Positions 11,038-22,244 of a stretch of 64,000 nt of DNA are shown one piece after another. Source of the stretch: Ascarosepion bandense (taxonomy: Eukaryota; Mollusca; Cephalopoda; Sepiida; Sepiidae); the NCBI GenBank assembly GCA_037127315.1, contig JBBBDQ010001274.1:215001-279000 (forward strand), written 5' to 3'. Every line of letters starts with the position of its first letter. Position 1 is the stretch's first letter. The position numbers were made by a program, and so were the translations under genes. The notes below the pieces were generated by a model, which saw nothing but the letters and a program-made list of their open reading frames with translations, was not told where the DNA came from and did no database searches.

Positions 11038-11590
11038 CTTTTTTAATCATTTCACCCCAAGCAAAGCAAGAATGACATACTCCTCAGGGGGTTACAGGGA
11101 GTGAAAGTGAGTGAAAAGACAAGCTATATCGCGGATTGAGGAAAGGGGAAAAAAGAAAAAATGAACGGAATTTAATAAAATAGAATATGGCGATTGACGT
11201 TACGCTTAAATTTCTGGAGATTGTTGGTGTCAGGGGAGCAAGTAAACAGAAGAGAGTTCCACAGATGGAAAGTAAAAGAAAAGAAACTGTTAGAGTAGAA
11301 GCTGTGGATACAGTTAGCTATTTCAATAGCTAAACAGGTGGTACCTAGATGTCAATCTAGTAGCACTCATAAATTCACGTGGTCGGGGAAGCAGTGAAAA
11401 AAGCTCGCCAGATCTGTTGCCATGGAAATATTTCAAGTGAAAAAAATCAAAGGGAAGCCATGTCACGTTGGTGAGAAAGTGAATGAAGTAGAGATGCCAA
11501 TTCAGGATCTGTTACTTATAGAGATTAAAAAGAAACATGATACAGACTTAATAAACACGGGCTAAATTGAAATATTGAAGACATTAACCT
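11038..11590 (-). pseudogene. CR1/Jockey-type LINE, 3' end
   Basis: Minus strand: the C-terminal LWNSLLFTCSPDTNNLQKFK region (11275-11205), then the 3' end with GTAACCCCCTGAGGAGTATG, CTTTGCTTGGGGTGAAATGA and an A-run (11047-11038). Upstream, SPTMWQQIWRAFFTASP-like text corresponds to the SELAALVPPP region. Frameshifted. Confidence 0.75.
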
Positions 11591-11599
11591 GGTTAGGTT

Positions 11600-14500
11600 T
11601 CTCTAGCTACTTAGAAATTTTTCTGAATTTTACATAAAGAATAATTTGAATAGAATATTAATTTTATTCTTATGGGATGATGAAATAATCATTACTACAA
11701 TTTGCAATTCTGCATTAATTAATGTAAAAATATATAAATGAATAATTCAAAATCACTGATCTCGACAGATTTTTTTTCTTTCTAGGTATAAAATTTACAT
11801 TTAATATCAATTCGAGTGAGATGACCCAAGATTATAATCGAATTTGGAATGCAAAATTGATATCAATATATATGAAGCCATTGCTGAACCAGTAGATGAA
11901 AAATATTACGGAGAAATAATCAAAAGTCTAATGAATATTATGACGGCAACACATTCGGATAAATGACGGCAAGTAAAAAAATTATCAGCACTTTCACCAA
12001 AACATATCTTTAGGCTGGCCGCATTGTCTTCTGCTCATCCCTGCTTTTAGTTTGTACAATTGGGGTCACATGATCTAAGTTTGAGCATGATCACTTCAGT
12101 TTTCTTGCTGCTGTTACAGTGCAAACATGGCCGCTCCGCTAGCAGTATGCACCCAAGAGATTATGTTATGAGGAAATTATAGAGGTATTTACGACGTTGA
12201 TTGGAGAAATTCGTAAGATCCACACAGTATCACAGGTTGTGGTTTTTTATTATTGTTTAAAAATGTTATGATTTCTTGGAAAACAAGAAGTCTTCTAGAG
12301 CAATATTGTTCGCATACGAAGCGGAATATGTGGCATTAACAACCACAATGCCAGAAGCAAAATTCCCTGTCCAATTATACAATTATAATTTAGAGTCATG
12401 CAAGCACTGATTAACGTGTCACTTCGGGGTTGCATAACATCCTTGGTATGTGCCACAAGTTACCAATCTGCTTGAAACAATTCTCTTATCAGGTTAACAG
12501 TTGCCATTGTCTAGTTCAAACGGGTCGAAGAAGAATGACCCTTTCTAAAACCTACAGTCTTTATTCCTTCGAAGCCACCTTTAAATATCGATTTTAGAAA
12601 TAGATGATATTCTTGTGATAGTAAATAGATTTTTAGCGGTGCAATAGCGTATATATACGCTATCATCAAAGTCCTTGAATATCATGTAAAACACTATTGT
12701 AAAGTAATGAGCACATAATGTAAGACCAAAACATACACATATACATGCATAGATGATGGAAGTGTACTCATGGCCAAGCATGATTATTTGACTTTAATAT
12801 AAAGATTTTTATGGATGAAGATACTCTCGATGGTGTCGTCTTAGATGACTCAAATTTCATTATTATATATTTTTTTTACTTATTCCTGCTATTGATTTAC
12901 ACTTGAACCAACAGATAGAACATGTCAATTTACTGGACACCACTGGTTAATCCTTGTGATTTGATTTAACATGCAAACATATACACATTAATACATACAT
13001 ATATGGTGACTGTAAAGTCTTACTCAGATGACAGCCTCCTTCTCACTCTTCTCATCACTTGTAATGGCTTCTCGTCTCGTTCCAGCGTCCATGGTCCCTA
13101 AGATGACACTTGAGAACAGCATTCGATTTCATAGGTATATGACAGATAATCTATTTAGCCACGATCGTGTTGATTGGGTCTGCATGCCCTACAAGTTTTC
13201 TGTGTACCACCCAATATGTCTCTTCAGTCCAGATGATCTAGAAATCTTGTTGCAAACAACATAGTGTCATATGCCTGCCTCGACGATAAGCATTAAGATG
13301 ATTACACGTCAATTCAGGAATATTTACATTTCCACATCTATGGACAGATATGGGTTATCTCTTAGAGCATGACAAATGGACAATGATAAACAAAAATAAG
13401 AAAATGAGATCATTGTTTGAATGATATAATCTAACTGTAATCTTCCCAGGTCTGCTTCAATATGAACACATGCGCTGAAGGATGAACGACGAGGCGAAAT
13501 GATTTTTGATATAAAGTTTTAATGAGTAACAAAGTATTAAAATAAAAAAAATGTATATATATATATGAGTATGAATAAGAGTGTCCAATGACTTGAACCT
13601 CAAAACTTATATTCGGGTAACCAACTCAGTCGAAATAACAATTTACGACAAATATCAACAAATATGAACGAATACAAGCGAATACGAATGCAAGAGATTA
13701 ACACAAAATAAAATGGAGAGAACCATATAATTATGAGCACATGTGGTACGATTTTTGTGGTAACAATATTCGTAGAAGTGTATTCGTATTCTACCATGGG
13801 CCTAAGAATATAGTAACTTATCTTTATGTCAGTTCCTTCTCTCTTATTTCACTGTCTTTTCTTTCTTTTCTTCCTCTTTCTTTAGATAACTTCGGACTCA
13901 AACACGGTCCTCTTGAAATGTATGTATCTGTGACTGTCTCTATTTTCTTTCAGTTGGCTGTCATATTTTCAGCATGCAAATGTACTGAAATATCCGCACT
14001 TTTTTTTATTTCTTTCTTCAAACAAGCTTCGTATTTCCTGCACTCAAACAATTCTGCGGTTTCTTATCTTTAATATCACTTCGTTCACTCGTTATCTTCT
14101 CTGCGTCGCTATCTTTCCTTCTTTTCTTGATATACGACTCGGCTTTGCCTTCTTTCTCTTCTTTTAACAAATAAGAATCAGCATACAAATATCATTACAG
14201 TTTCTTCTCTTATCTTCTCTTCGTCGCTGTCTTTCCTTCTTCCTTGACAAACGATACGGCTTCGTTTCTTTTTGTTTTAACAAATAAGAATTTATAAGTT
14301 CGTTTTTTTTTTATCCGGAGTTGCTTAAGATGAATTGGTCAAATTACGCCATTATCTCAAATGCCTTTTCCTTTTCATTCATAAGTTATCAGCGTTCAGC
14401 AATTGTGACTTGCTAATCCAAGATCTGATCTGCAACTAATTTCCAATCTCTGATTTCTAAGTGACTTGTCCTGGCGGATTCTAGCTCCTGCTGCTTCACG

Positions 14501-14689
14501 ACCTCATGTCTAGTCTCTGTCTATTTCTTGTCTAGACATTTGTTACATTTGTAAGGGTATCTGGGTCAAGCTATCCCAAAACTGACTTCAGGTTCCCATG
14601 TGACCATCTCGTTGTTACCACGCGGAGACTAATCTCAATATATGTGTGTGGATGTGTGTGTGGCTATTTATATAAGTAACAATAGGTAT
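11600..14689. other. 3 kb without a recognised gene or repeat family
   Basis: Longest stretch lacking the window's repeat signatures; probably single-copy or very old repeats. A 78-codon frame at 13028-13264 (starts MTASFSLFSSLVMASRLVPA) and a 110-codon frame at 13741-14073 have no domain or splice context. 14090-14290 repeats a phrase (TCTTCTCTGCGTCGCTATCT and CTTCTCTTCGTCGCTGTCTT) ~125 bp apart. Confidence 0.4.
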
Positions 14690-15110
14690 TGTTGGCAGGG
14701 TGATGATGCAGGCTGGCATAGTTGGTTGTTATGATGACCGTTCAGATGGTTTGCATAAGCTACCCTCGACAACAGCACGCGCACATGCACCATACTTCCG
14801 AGATTGCATATTAGCTTGGAATTGAGAATGAATGCCTTTTCTTACATAACACTTGATCTGAGCATGGCTGAGACATTCATCCTCCAAGCTATTGTATTTA
14901 TCTCTCATAAAGTGCTTCCACTCTGTACAATTTAAAATCCCTTTTTCCCACTGCTGCACATCCATGTACAAAGCATTTAAATTACCCTTCAAATTATCTT
15001 TAAACATATGTCTCGGCTTGTGTTTTGAATGAATTTCTGTTTTTATTTCCCCATACAAAAGTTCCTTGGGAGTACGACGACGCAAGTTTGTCTCGCAACA
15101 TCAATTACGA
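14690..15110 (-). pseudogene. LINE C-terminal fragment (second RTE-like family)
   Basis: Minus frame 15085-14729: RRRTPKELLYGEIKTEIHSK, RHMFKDNLKGNLNALYMDVQ, QWEKGILNCTEWKHFMRDKY, then RKYGACARAVVEG. This is the P-K-Q-L-x-YGEL...KRYKDTLK-x-NLK...W-E...R-x-x-W tail found after the RT of a LINE group common in invertebrates. A single uninterrupted frame of 118 codons remains, but no RT precedes it. Confidence 0.75.
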
Positions 15111-15189
15111 CTGAATAGTGAATTCTTCCCTCAATGCTTTCTACCTTGTACCACATATAATTTACGCTAAAGAAATCATCGTATAGATT

Positions 15190-15310
15190 TGGCCACCACA
15201 CGTGGTATAATGGTTAGCAAGCTTGTCTCCCTAGAACATTTACAACTGAGTCGTGAGTTCGATTCCCACTACGTTCCCCATACTTTCGGCCTTGTGCTAC
15301 ATCATCACTA
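15190..15310 (+). repeat. SINE B
   Basis: tRNA-derived: box A TGGTATAATGGTTAGC (15203-15218), box B GAGTTCGATTCCC (15255-15267), then CCCCATACTTTCGGCCTTGT. Too divergent beyond the boxes to be a working tRNA gene. Confidence 0.8.
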
Positions 15311-16552
15311 CAAAAGATCCTTGGGAATCTTGGTATCCCAATTCTTACAGCGCGTTCTGTCCATCGCATCTGATTGAATATTATTATTCAGATTGTTGGA
15401 AAACAACAGTGTCTGTATTCAACGACTGTCATTTGATGTTAAGTATTCGTCTCATGTTTGTTTTTTGTCTCCTATATGCCGTTCATGTTTCAAAAAGGAT
15501 GTTAAAATACTTTTCTCTTTAGTCTTCATGGTAATGGCATCATCTGACGAAACTTTATTTTACAATTTACCAACTGCAACCTTGTGAATGCGTGAAAAAA
15601 TCCCATGATTCAGAGCACCGTCCTTTGATATAGTGATTTCAAGGTATGGGTGTCAACAACCTCCATCCTGGTATTTTTTATGAGTATTACTGGCTTTTTG
15701 TAGATACATGCATACATACCTGATGATGGCTATGACATCGTAGTCGAGTGTGGTCATCACAATGAATCAACTTATGATAAAGAAGTAGTACTGGTGTAGG
15801 ACATGTTTTAAGCGGCGTGCAGTATTGAATCTATATAAAAACCAAAAGCTTTATTTATAATATCTGACTAGCAAAAAGAAAATTCTGATATAACACCTGC
15901 AGCTTAACAGAATCCAATGATATAGACTGTTTCTTTTTTTTTTTTTAGGCGGCGGGTATAGAAAGTAGAGCTCACCAAGAGAAACGTCTTTCCCTACTTT
16001 GAAAATTTCATGCACAGACATTGCTTGATATCGAAAGTAGATACATTATAATGGTTATACTCGAATACTAGGTGACAGCTACCTAACTATTCATTTCATG
16101 TTTATCTACGAGTGCTAACAGTACCATGCAACAGATGTAACAGATGCTTGATGGTTAAGTTATTGGTGACTATTTCCCCACCAGATATTTTTACTGATGC
16201 GGCTAGTTAGACACCCAGGAGTATTAAGAACATACATACTAGCCATGCTATCGCTTGATCCATTCGTAAATATGAGAAACGACATTTTAGTTCTTCTAGG
16301 ATGTTACACTTTCTTTCGTAGATATGGTAAAGTTGTTAGGTTTTTGCAATAGCTCTTTTATAAATGCCACAGAAAATGTAACTAACTACCTCTCTATCTC
16401 TAGTCTTAGAAGATTTTTTAGACCTGCTCTGCTTAGACAGAAGCGTATGCCATATTCGTTACACGTTAGATCAGATTTTGTAGAAACATTTCCAGTTACG
16501 TTTTTTCTCACGTTTTTTGCATGATGTTGACATCTTCATCAGTGCAATCAAT
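15311..16552. other. no feature recognised
   Basis: Unassigned. 15700-15770 (CATACATACCTGATGATGGC, GTAGTCGAGTGTGGTCATCA) may be an old repeat. Confidence 0.35.
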
Positions 16553-16612
16553 ATATATAGTCATCAGCAGGCAGTCCTGTTTGTCTGTATCACAGCTCAT
16601 CAGTGAACATCA
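16553..16612 (-). repeat. SINE D end fragment
   Basis: TAGTCATCAGCAGGCAGTCC and TGTATCACAGCTCATCAGTG match the starts of 1316 and 50805. Confidence 0.65.
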
Positions 16613-16724
16613 TAAAACACTACTCGTGTTTTAGTGTTGAAACAAAATACCTAGTTTTGTAGTGATATTATAACATTTATGTTTTATACATAGATATATA
16701 GATATATATATATTATTTAATTAC

Positions 16725-16885
16725 TTAGTTTTTGGTCATAATAAAATTAGACCAGTACGCAGTTGCATTAAAAGTGTTCAATACAATTATATTATACAAA
16801 TTTTTAATATTTTTCATTTTAACGAGTTATTATGCAACCTAGGTTCCTACCATGTGGTGTCTTCTAGGTCGCGTAATAACTCGAA

Positions 16886-16887
<2 letters not shown>
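16725..16887 (-). repeat. Penelope terminus with hammerhead-like hairpin
   Basis: Plus strand TTTTTGGTCATAATAAAATT, AAAAGTGTTCAATACAATTA match 56840-56905. 16823-16883 is the terminus itself: on the minus strand CGAGTTATTA (16883-16874) pairs with TAATAACTCG (16832-16823), enclosing CTAGAAGA, ACC/GGT stem II, GGAAC and CCTAGGTT. Relative to a true core there is one inserted A and a T in place of the GTC cleavage C. Confidence 0.6.

Positions 16888-16888
<1 letters not shown>

Positions 16889-16975
<87 letters not shown>
16889..16975. repeat. (TA)n followed by (GT)n
   Basis: TA run to 16925 then ~25 GT units. Confidence 0.95.
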
Positions 16976-16980
<5 letters not shown>

Positions 16981-17039
16981 ATAAATAATAACATTTATTT
17001 TGACATTAAATATGCAATTACATTTACTAATACAATTAT

Positions 17040-17150
17040 TGCATTGACAATTTGTAACGAGGATGTTAGAAGCATTTTTTCGCCCCCAAAATGGGTCATG
17101 ATTAAAATAGTCACCTTACTAACAGTTTTAGTAACTGGTCATTTGCTCAG
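17040..17150 (-). repeat. repeat H, copy 2
   Basis: Complement reads AAGGTGACTATTTTAATCAT, ATGACCCATTTTGG, TGCTTCTAACATCCTCGTTA, matching 57755-57842. Confidence 0.65.
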
Positions 17151-17534
17151 GATTCTACCACTCCAGAAAGGAGAGTAGTATGAATTAGCACAGTGGGTCG
17201 GGTTCTACCCTTCCCCAAAAGAGATTAAATAGCCTGGTAACTATGGTTCCAGTGAAAAGAAGGAAAAGACCAGAGAAAGAGAGGGCCAATGTATATAAGC
17301 CTCTGTTTCTATATAAAAGGGAAGAAATAGTAGAAAAGCATAGAGTTGCTGAGCTACCACCGGCCAGGCGTGACCTTTCTCTGGTTATTTGTTCAAGACG
17401 TCGAAAGAACTTTCCATCAAGCAACCAGCCGAAATTCTCTACACGAATATCTTCCTCAACATCCAGTGAATACACCACATTTTTTATGTACAATTTGCGA
17501 AATAGATATGGCTCTGAAAAGTGATTCGGAAAAT
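17151..17534. other. unassigned; promoter-like TATA motif inside
   Basis: GTATATAAGCC at 17291 and CTATATAAAAGG at 17310 resemble TATA boxes. It could be part of an LTR but no TG...CA ends or second copy were found. Confidence 0.3.
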
Positions 17535-17740
17535 AAAGTTCCAATTTCCGTTGGGTTCGTCATATTCACTTACGTGGAAATACTCTCGAGAAAGATATGA
17601 ATCTATTTCTTTCCCCAATTTGAATCACAAAACAATTTTTCTCTGAAACAGAAATTATTACAATCCGAAAATAGTGGCTTTCAATAGCTTGCAAAGGGTT
17701 GATAAGCCGTAGAAAACGAATCAATCAGCAATTATCTACA
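17535..17740 (+). repeat. SINE A fragment plus repeat G tail
   Basis: CATATTCACTTACGTGGAAA and GATATGAATCTATTTCTTTC are SINE A body. 17682-17740 (AATAGCTTGCAAAGGGTTGA, AATCAATCAGC) is repeat G, also found at 4758-4826 and 7192-7262. Confidence 0.6.
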
Positions 17741-17814
17741 TTTGCCTGCTAAATACATTAGAAAGAGGATTAATATTACATAGCAACACAACACTCTTTT
17801 CTTTGCCTGCCTGT

Positions 17815-18030
17815 ACTTTTTGAGATGAGGTAGTACTTACGACGTTTTGGTCGTTGTACGCTTTGACAGTCTTCAGGTGCTAGAGATAACTACATGGCTA
17901 CTGGAAATAAAATCGCACATGGAATGAAAATGATATAACCCAATGACCGAAATAAAAGGTTTGGTTCGAACTCCTTAGCACATGAAACTGGCCGGAGCGT
18001 ACAATGACAGAAACGTCGAAAACATGGCTA
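17815..18030. repeat. family C inverted pair
   Basis: 17815-17890 is minus-oriented (complement has CACCTGAAGAC, GCGTACAACGACC, AACGTCGTAAGTACT; TCTTCAG at 17870-17876), and 17905-18030 is plus-oriented (ACTGGCCGGAGCGTACAATG, AGAAACGTCGAAAAC). The two together look like inverted termini of one element. Confidence 0.65.
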
Positions 18031-18034
18031 TGAA

Positions 18035-18375
18035 AATGAGGACTCTTTTCTTTGTTTTTAACATATTTTTCTTCTTTCTTTACTTTGCATAGTTTTTGGA
18101 AGGAATATTTTGCTAATATAATAAGCCATCGGATTTCGATGTTACATTTTCCATTTTATCTTAAAAGACTTTCCATATATTTCACCTTCTGCACTTGTCT
18201 GGCTTTAATATTTCCAGTTCGTAGTTGGTATTATGGGTTCTTTCTCTTGTTGACAAAAATATATTCGAACTTTTATCAGTTCTCCTTTCTTCACTCTATT
18301 CTTTTACTAACTTAGCTTAGAGTTACTGCAGCTTACTTTCTGTGTCTTCTGTCATTACTGTGGCAGCTGCATATC
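18035..18375. other. no feature recognised
   Basis: T-rich; an 87-codon F/S/Y-rich frame here looks like a composition artefact. Confidence 0.4.
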
Positions 18376-19099
18376 TTATGTAGCTACCTTCACTAAATCG
18401 CTAAAAAAAACAGCATAGAATGAATAAAAAACGATCCTTTTCCATCAAAATATTTATATGATTATGAAGAGGAAAGATCAAAGTAATTTTTTATTATTTA
18501 AAACAAGTTTTTATCTCTTCTAACATGTTCGAAATTGTGCCAGAAAATCTTGTTTTGATTTGAGTTTGTGGATAACCAAAACGTTATGACTGTTTATAAT
18601 GGAAAACGTAATGATGACATCAACCACTTTTTCCCGGTGACAAACACATTGATTTGACAATTCTGGCAAAATCAAATAATTGTAGGATTTTAATAAAACT
18701 TTCAAAACTCATTCACAAATGAATGAAATTATTTTTGAAATTATTTCTTTTTAAAAATCTTGGTAAAATAATATTTTTGGCTCTATTACCCAACTCCACA
18801 TAAATCCATTAAATTTTAATAAATTTTTACTCTGTTGCGGTCTATATTTTTATCAGTTAAACGAAAGATTCATTAAGGAATATAAATTATCTACTTTTTA
18901 TTTTTAAATTTTGGCTCTGTATCCGAAAACCTGTTCGGAAGAGTAAAATAAAAAAAAACTCTGATATTATTTAATTTGATAAGCTTTTAATTGCTTGAAT
19001 AAATAATAAAAATTAAGGGGTATTATCGTCTGAAGAAAAAAAGATTCGATTACTAATGAAATTTCAAATGAATTGTTTTCATTTTATTTTTTTGTGGGG

Positions 19100-19383
19100 T
19101 AAGAAATGGCTCATGAATTTTAATGCTTCCAAAACAAAGCTGCTCTCTATTAACCATTACAGACAATCGTTTTTACCCCACATTAGCATGGATTAGGCTA
19201 GTTTCCCTGAAAGTAAAACACTGCGACTAATCCGATTAACTCTCACAACAGACCTCAAGTGGAATGACTCAACAGAATCCATAGCTAAATCCGCTGCTGA
19301 GAAGGTCAGTTTTCTGTGCAGTGCCAGGAAGTTTTTCCCATCTGAAACAATCCTGCACGTATACAAATCTACTATCCGCCGGT
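19100..19383 (+). pseudogene. CR1/Jockey-type LINE fragment
   Basis: Frame reads WLMNFNASKTKLLSINHYRQ, TLRLIRLTLTTDLKWNDSTE, SIAKSAAEKVSFLCSARKFF, PSETILHVYKSTIR: the segment after the RT domain (WLVNFNASKTQLLSIN...LGLTFTPDLKWNDYIESIAK...LYKSTIRPC). Cut directly at the start of the REL LINE. Confidence 0.8.
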
Positions 19384-19429
19384 GAATTTTTTAAATCGAC
19401 TGATTTAAAAACTGAATTGAATTCTCAGA

Positions 19430-20735
19430 ACAGAATTATGGCCATTAATAGCCTTGCAATCCCAGTTGACCAAGATAGTTTCAACATCTTCAGCTGGACT
19501 CTAAACGACATCAGGCGAATGGATTCTAAAACAAGAAAGCTTCATTCTAAGCATAAGATGCATCATCCAAAGGCTGATGTAGACCGTCTATACATACCCC
19601 GTAAAGAAAGTGGAAGAAGTCTTATTCAGCTAGAATTGTCATACAAGACAACAATTATTGGCTTACTAACATACATAGAAACAACAAAGGACTGGATGAT
19701 ACAATTAGTCAAACAACATGAAAACAGAAAGAAACATATTAAATAATGAAAGAAAGCAGTAAATACAGACAAGATTTACATTTAGTAGATTCTGCAGAAA
19801 AGCAAAACAGAAGCCAAGAAGCAACTATTGCGGCAAAAAATATGAAAATGAAAGCCAAAAATAAAGCTCTTGAACAGATGAAACAACGCTGGCAAGACAA
19901 ACCTCTGCATGGCCAATATCTAGAATGTGCCAATAAATCCAATGTTGATAAAGTTAATACTCATCGATGGTTACGTGCATCTGGATTAAAGTTTGAGATT
20001 GAATGCTTTATTCTTGCAGCGCAAGACCAAAGTCTTTTCACTAGAAACTTTCAGGCAAATATTATACATAATAATATGGATCCAAAATGCAGGTTCTGTG
20101 ATAAACACCAAGAAACAATAAACTATCTAATCTCAGGATATTCTGTACTTGCCCCAAATGAATATAAAAATCGTCACGATAGAGTGGGGCAATATTTACA
20201 TTGGACAGTGTGCAAACACTATGGAGAATCTGTTAACAAACACTGATATGAACATTAACCAGCACCGGTTACAGAAATAGATGGCACCATTCTATGGTGT
20301 ACATCTACACAGACAGAAAAATTGAAGCAAATAGGCCGGACATTATTGTTAAAACTAGAAAGAAAAAACTTGTTTATTAATTGATATGGTTCATCGGATT
20401 GTAACATAACAAACAAGAATCGTTCAAGTGATAGTAGGTGCACTTGGAAGGAATAAAAAAAATGGAACAAAACAACACATTGAAAGAATATTTGGAAACC
20501 CCAGCTTAAGAGACATACAAAAAATTGTCTTATTAAGTACAGGCCACAAACTAAGAAGAACTTTGTCTATGTAACGCTAGGGATTATAGGGGAGACAGAA
20601 AAAACATGAAATGGAGCCATAACAACATGCCACGACCTGCCTTAGGTCTTCCTGCAGACTTGGTTGGTAGTGCGACCATAGCAGAAATCAAAATATGATG
20701 AAAAATGATTTCATGATAATAATAATAATTTATAA
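19430..20735 (+). mobile_element. REL (R4/Dong-like) LINE, copy 1, nested in element E
   Basis: Same order of motifs as copy 2: NSLAIPVDQDSFNIFSWTLN, MDSKTRKLHSKHKMHHPKAD, a frameshift, then KALEQMKQRWQDKPLHGQYL, FILAAQDQSLFTRNFQANII, knuckle KCRFCDKHQETINYLISGYS (final Cys lost), the TGA at 20244, and a C-terminus ending RRTLSM at ~20575. Tail GATAATAATAATAATTT at 20712-20728. It lacks ~71 bp (present at 43695-43765 in copy 2) between CAAG repeats at ~20413. Shared stop and Cys-to-Tyr changes with copy 2 show a common inactive ancestor. Confidence 0.85.
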
Positions 20736-20996
20736 AGTTTCAAAATTATTTTTTTAAATCTACAAAGAATTGTTGCGGTTTGATTTTTTTATTACGAAAT
20801 GAAGATTATATTGCCTATTATATAAACATAGTTTCTGTTTGAATTAAATCAGTATTTTGCTTACTGGAAATAGTAAATTTAATCCATTAGCTTTCAAATA
20901 AAACTAAAATAAAAGTTTAAAGAAAACGTTTTCATTTTTAAAAATTCAGTTGAAAAGTTAGATATAAAAAAATGAGGGGAGGTACCAAAATGTTAA

Positions 20997-21269
20997 TAGC
21001 ATTGTGACCACGGATAATAAATCCTAGCATGACTTTTAGTTCTCTTGCTGTTGTTTCACTGAAAAAGTTGAGTAAATCCAAGGAGAAGACACATCCTTGT
21101 CTTACATGCCTTTCTATTTTTGTGCATACACTCCGTTAATTTTCTAGCCGTATGCAAAAGTGTATTTTTAGAATAAGATGTGAATCATTCCGAGCATTAA
21201 AGAGAGGAAACAATTATTTTTTTTCAAGGAGGATAACCGCTGATTTTAAGTGCAAAGTAAAACCCGGAT
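20997..21269. other. no feature recognised
   Basis: Contains TGAGTAAATCCAAGGAGAAG and GACACATCCTTGTCTTACAT, which resemble the complement of an RTE-type RGVRQGCVFSPDLF region (compare 24928-24962); a short, old LINE scrap on the minus strand is possible. Confidence 0.35.
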
Positions 21270-21272
21270 GAA

Positions 21273-21311
<39 letters not shown>

Positions 21312-21350
21312 TGAACAGACTTGAATTAGCTAGATACCTACCTACTTATC

Positions 21351-21385
<35 letters not shown>

Positions 21386-21386
21386 A
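21270..21386. repeat. two (GATA)n tracts
   Basis: 21272-21311 and 21350-21385, separated by ~40 bp containing CTACCTACTTATCTAG. Confidence 0.95.
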
Positions 21387-21479
21387 GACTAATAAACAGA
21401 AGCCAAAGAAAGAAAGAAAGAAGTCAAGTGGAACATTTTTGGCAAATCTATTCAGGTGAAGATAATGATGAAAAGCTTG

Positions 21480-21810
21480 TGAATGTTAACAAAGATTCTG
21501 ATACTGATGGCTGATGAGTGATGGAGGCGGAGTCGGCAAGAATGATGGTTACAGTTTATATGAAAAGTGGCAGGCCGTGCTGCTAACCCCCATTTGTTGC
21601 CGTCTGTCAAAAGAACGCCGCTACATGAAAGGCGGCGCTCGTCTCACTTGTGGCCGATGAAGTCTCGCAGACGAGACTTGACAACTGCGTGAATAACGAG
21701 CCAGCACAACAGGCCGTCCGTCCAAACAGGTGAACGTAATCCGACCTGCTAGCGTTTGGCGCAGAAACTGAACCTGCCGTAAACAGGCTCTTCTCTTGCA
21801 AGGCTTTTTT
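21480..21810. other. G/C-rich, CpG-containing island with hairpins
   Basis: Compositionally unlike the neighbouring A/T-rich DNA. It holds two strong inverted repeats: CGCCGCTACATGAAAGGCGG (21615) and AGTCTCGCAGACGAGACT (21661-21678, 7-bp perfect stem, 4-base loop). A 64-codon minus frame here has no domain. Candidate regulatory or RNA-coding sequence. Confidence 0.4.
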
Positions 21811-21835
21811 TCTTCTTCGTCCTTTTTATTTACTG

Positions 21836-21837
<2 letters not shown>

Positions 21838-21908
<71 letters not shown>

Positions 21909-21910
21909 TT
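21838..21910. repeat. (TA)n followed by (TG)n
   Basis: TA run to 21886 then TG units. Confidence 0.95.
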
Positions 21911-22244
21911 ATATGTATTACTTGGTTTAATTTGATTTATTGTATGTTCGCGATGTTTCTGAATATTTCTATTTAAAAGTTGAAACCTTTTGTTATTTCG
22001 TTGTCATTTTCTTCTGGTGGGGTGGAACAAGTGCATTTATAAAAAAATACTTTCATATTCTCTGTTGCTCAAAAGTATCTGCTGAATATTACATTTAATT
22101 TTAAAATATTTTTGAAACTTTGTGATTTATTATAATCAAATTTAAACTGAAAGAAGACAATATATGTGTAAAATATATGGGATAGCATCATATTATGGTA
22201 ACGATAGCTAGCAGTACAATAGATTCATGTCATGGAAATGCCCA

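Larger units (their letters stand above)
18376..20996 (+). mobile_element. element E, copy split by two nested LINE pieces
   Basis: Left part 18376-19090 begins AGCTACCTTCACTAAATCG and right part 20735-20996 ends GGGGAGGTACC. Both parts align with the complement of 22245-23716. The middle is replaced by the CR1/Jockey piece and REL LINE copy 1, giving a relative age order: element E oldest. Confidence 0.75.

Noticed and set aside
13028..13264. A 78-codon plus frame as a host exon
   Set aside because: No acceptor/donor pair in frame and no family resemblance.
15190..15270. A functional tRNA gene at the SINE B head
   Set aside because: Boxes A and B are good but the acceptor and anticodon stems do not close convincingly and the same head recurs with the same non-tRNA body at 44.8 kb.
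17243..17544. Overlapping 93- and 119-codon frames on opposite strands
   Set aside because: No domain or splice sites; one is basic, low-complexity. Kept only as an unassigned region with TATA-like motifs.
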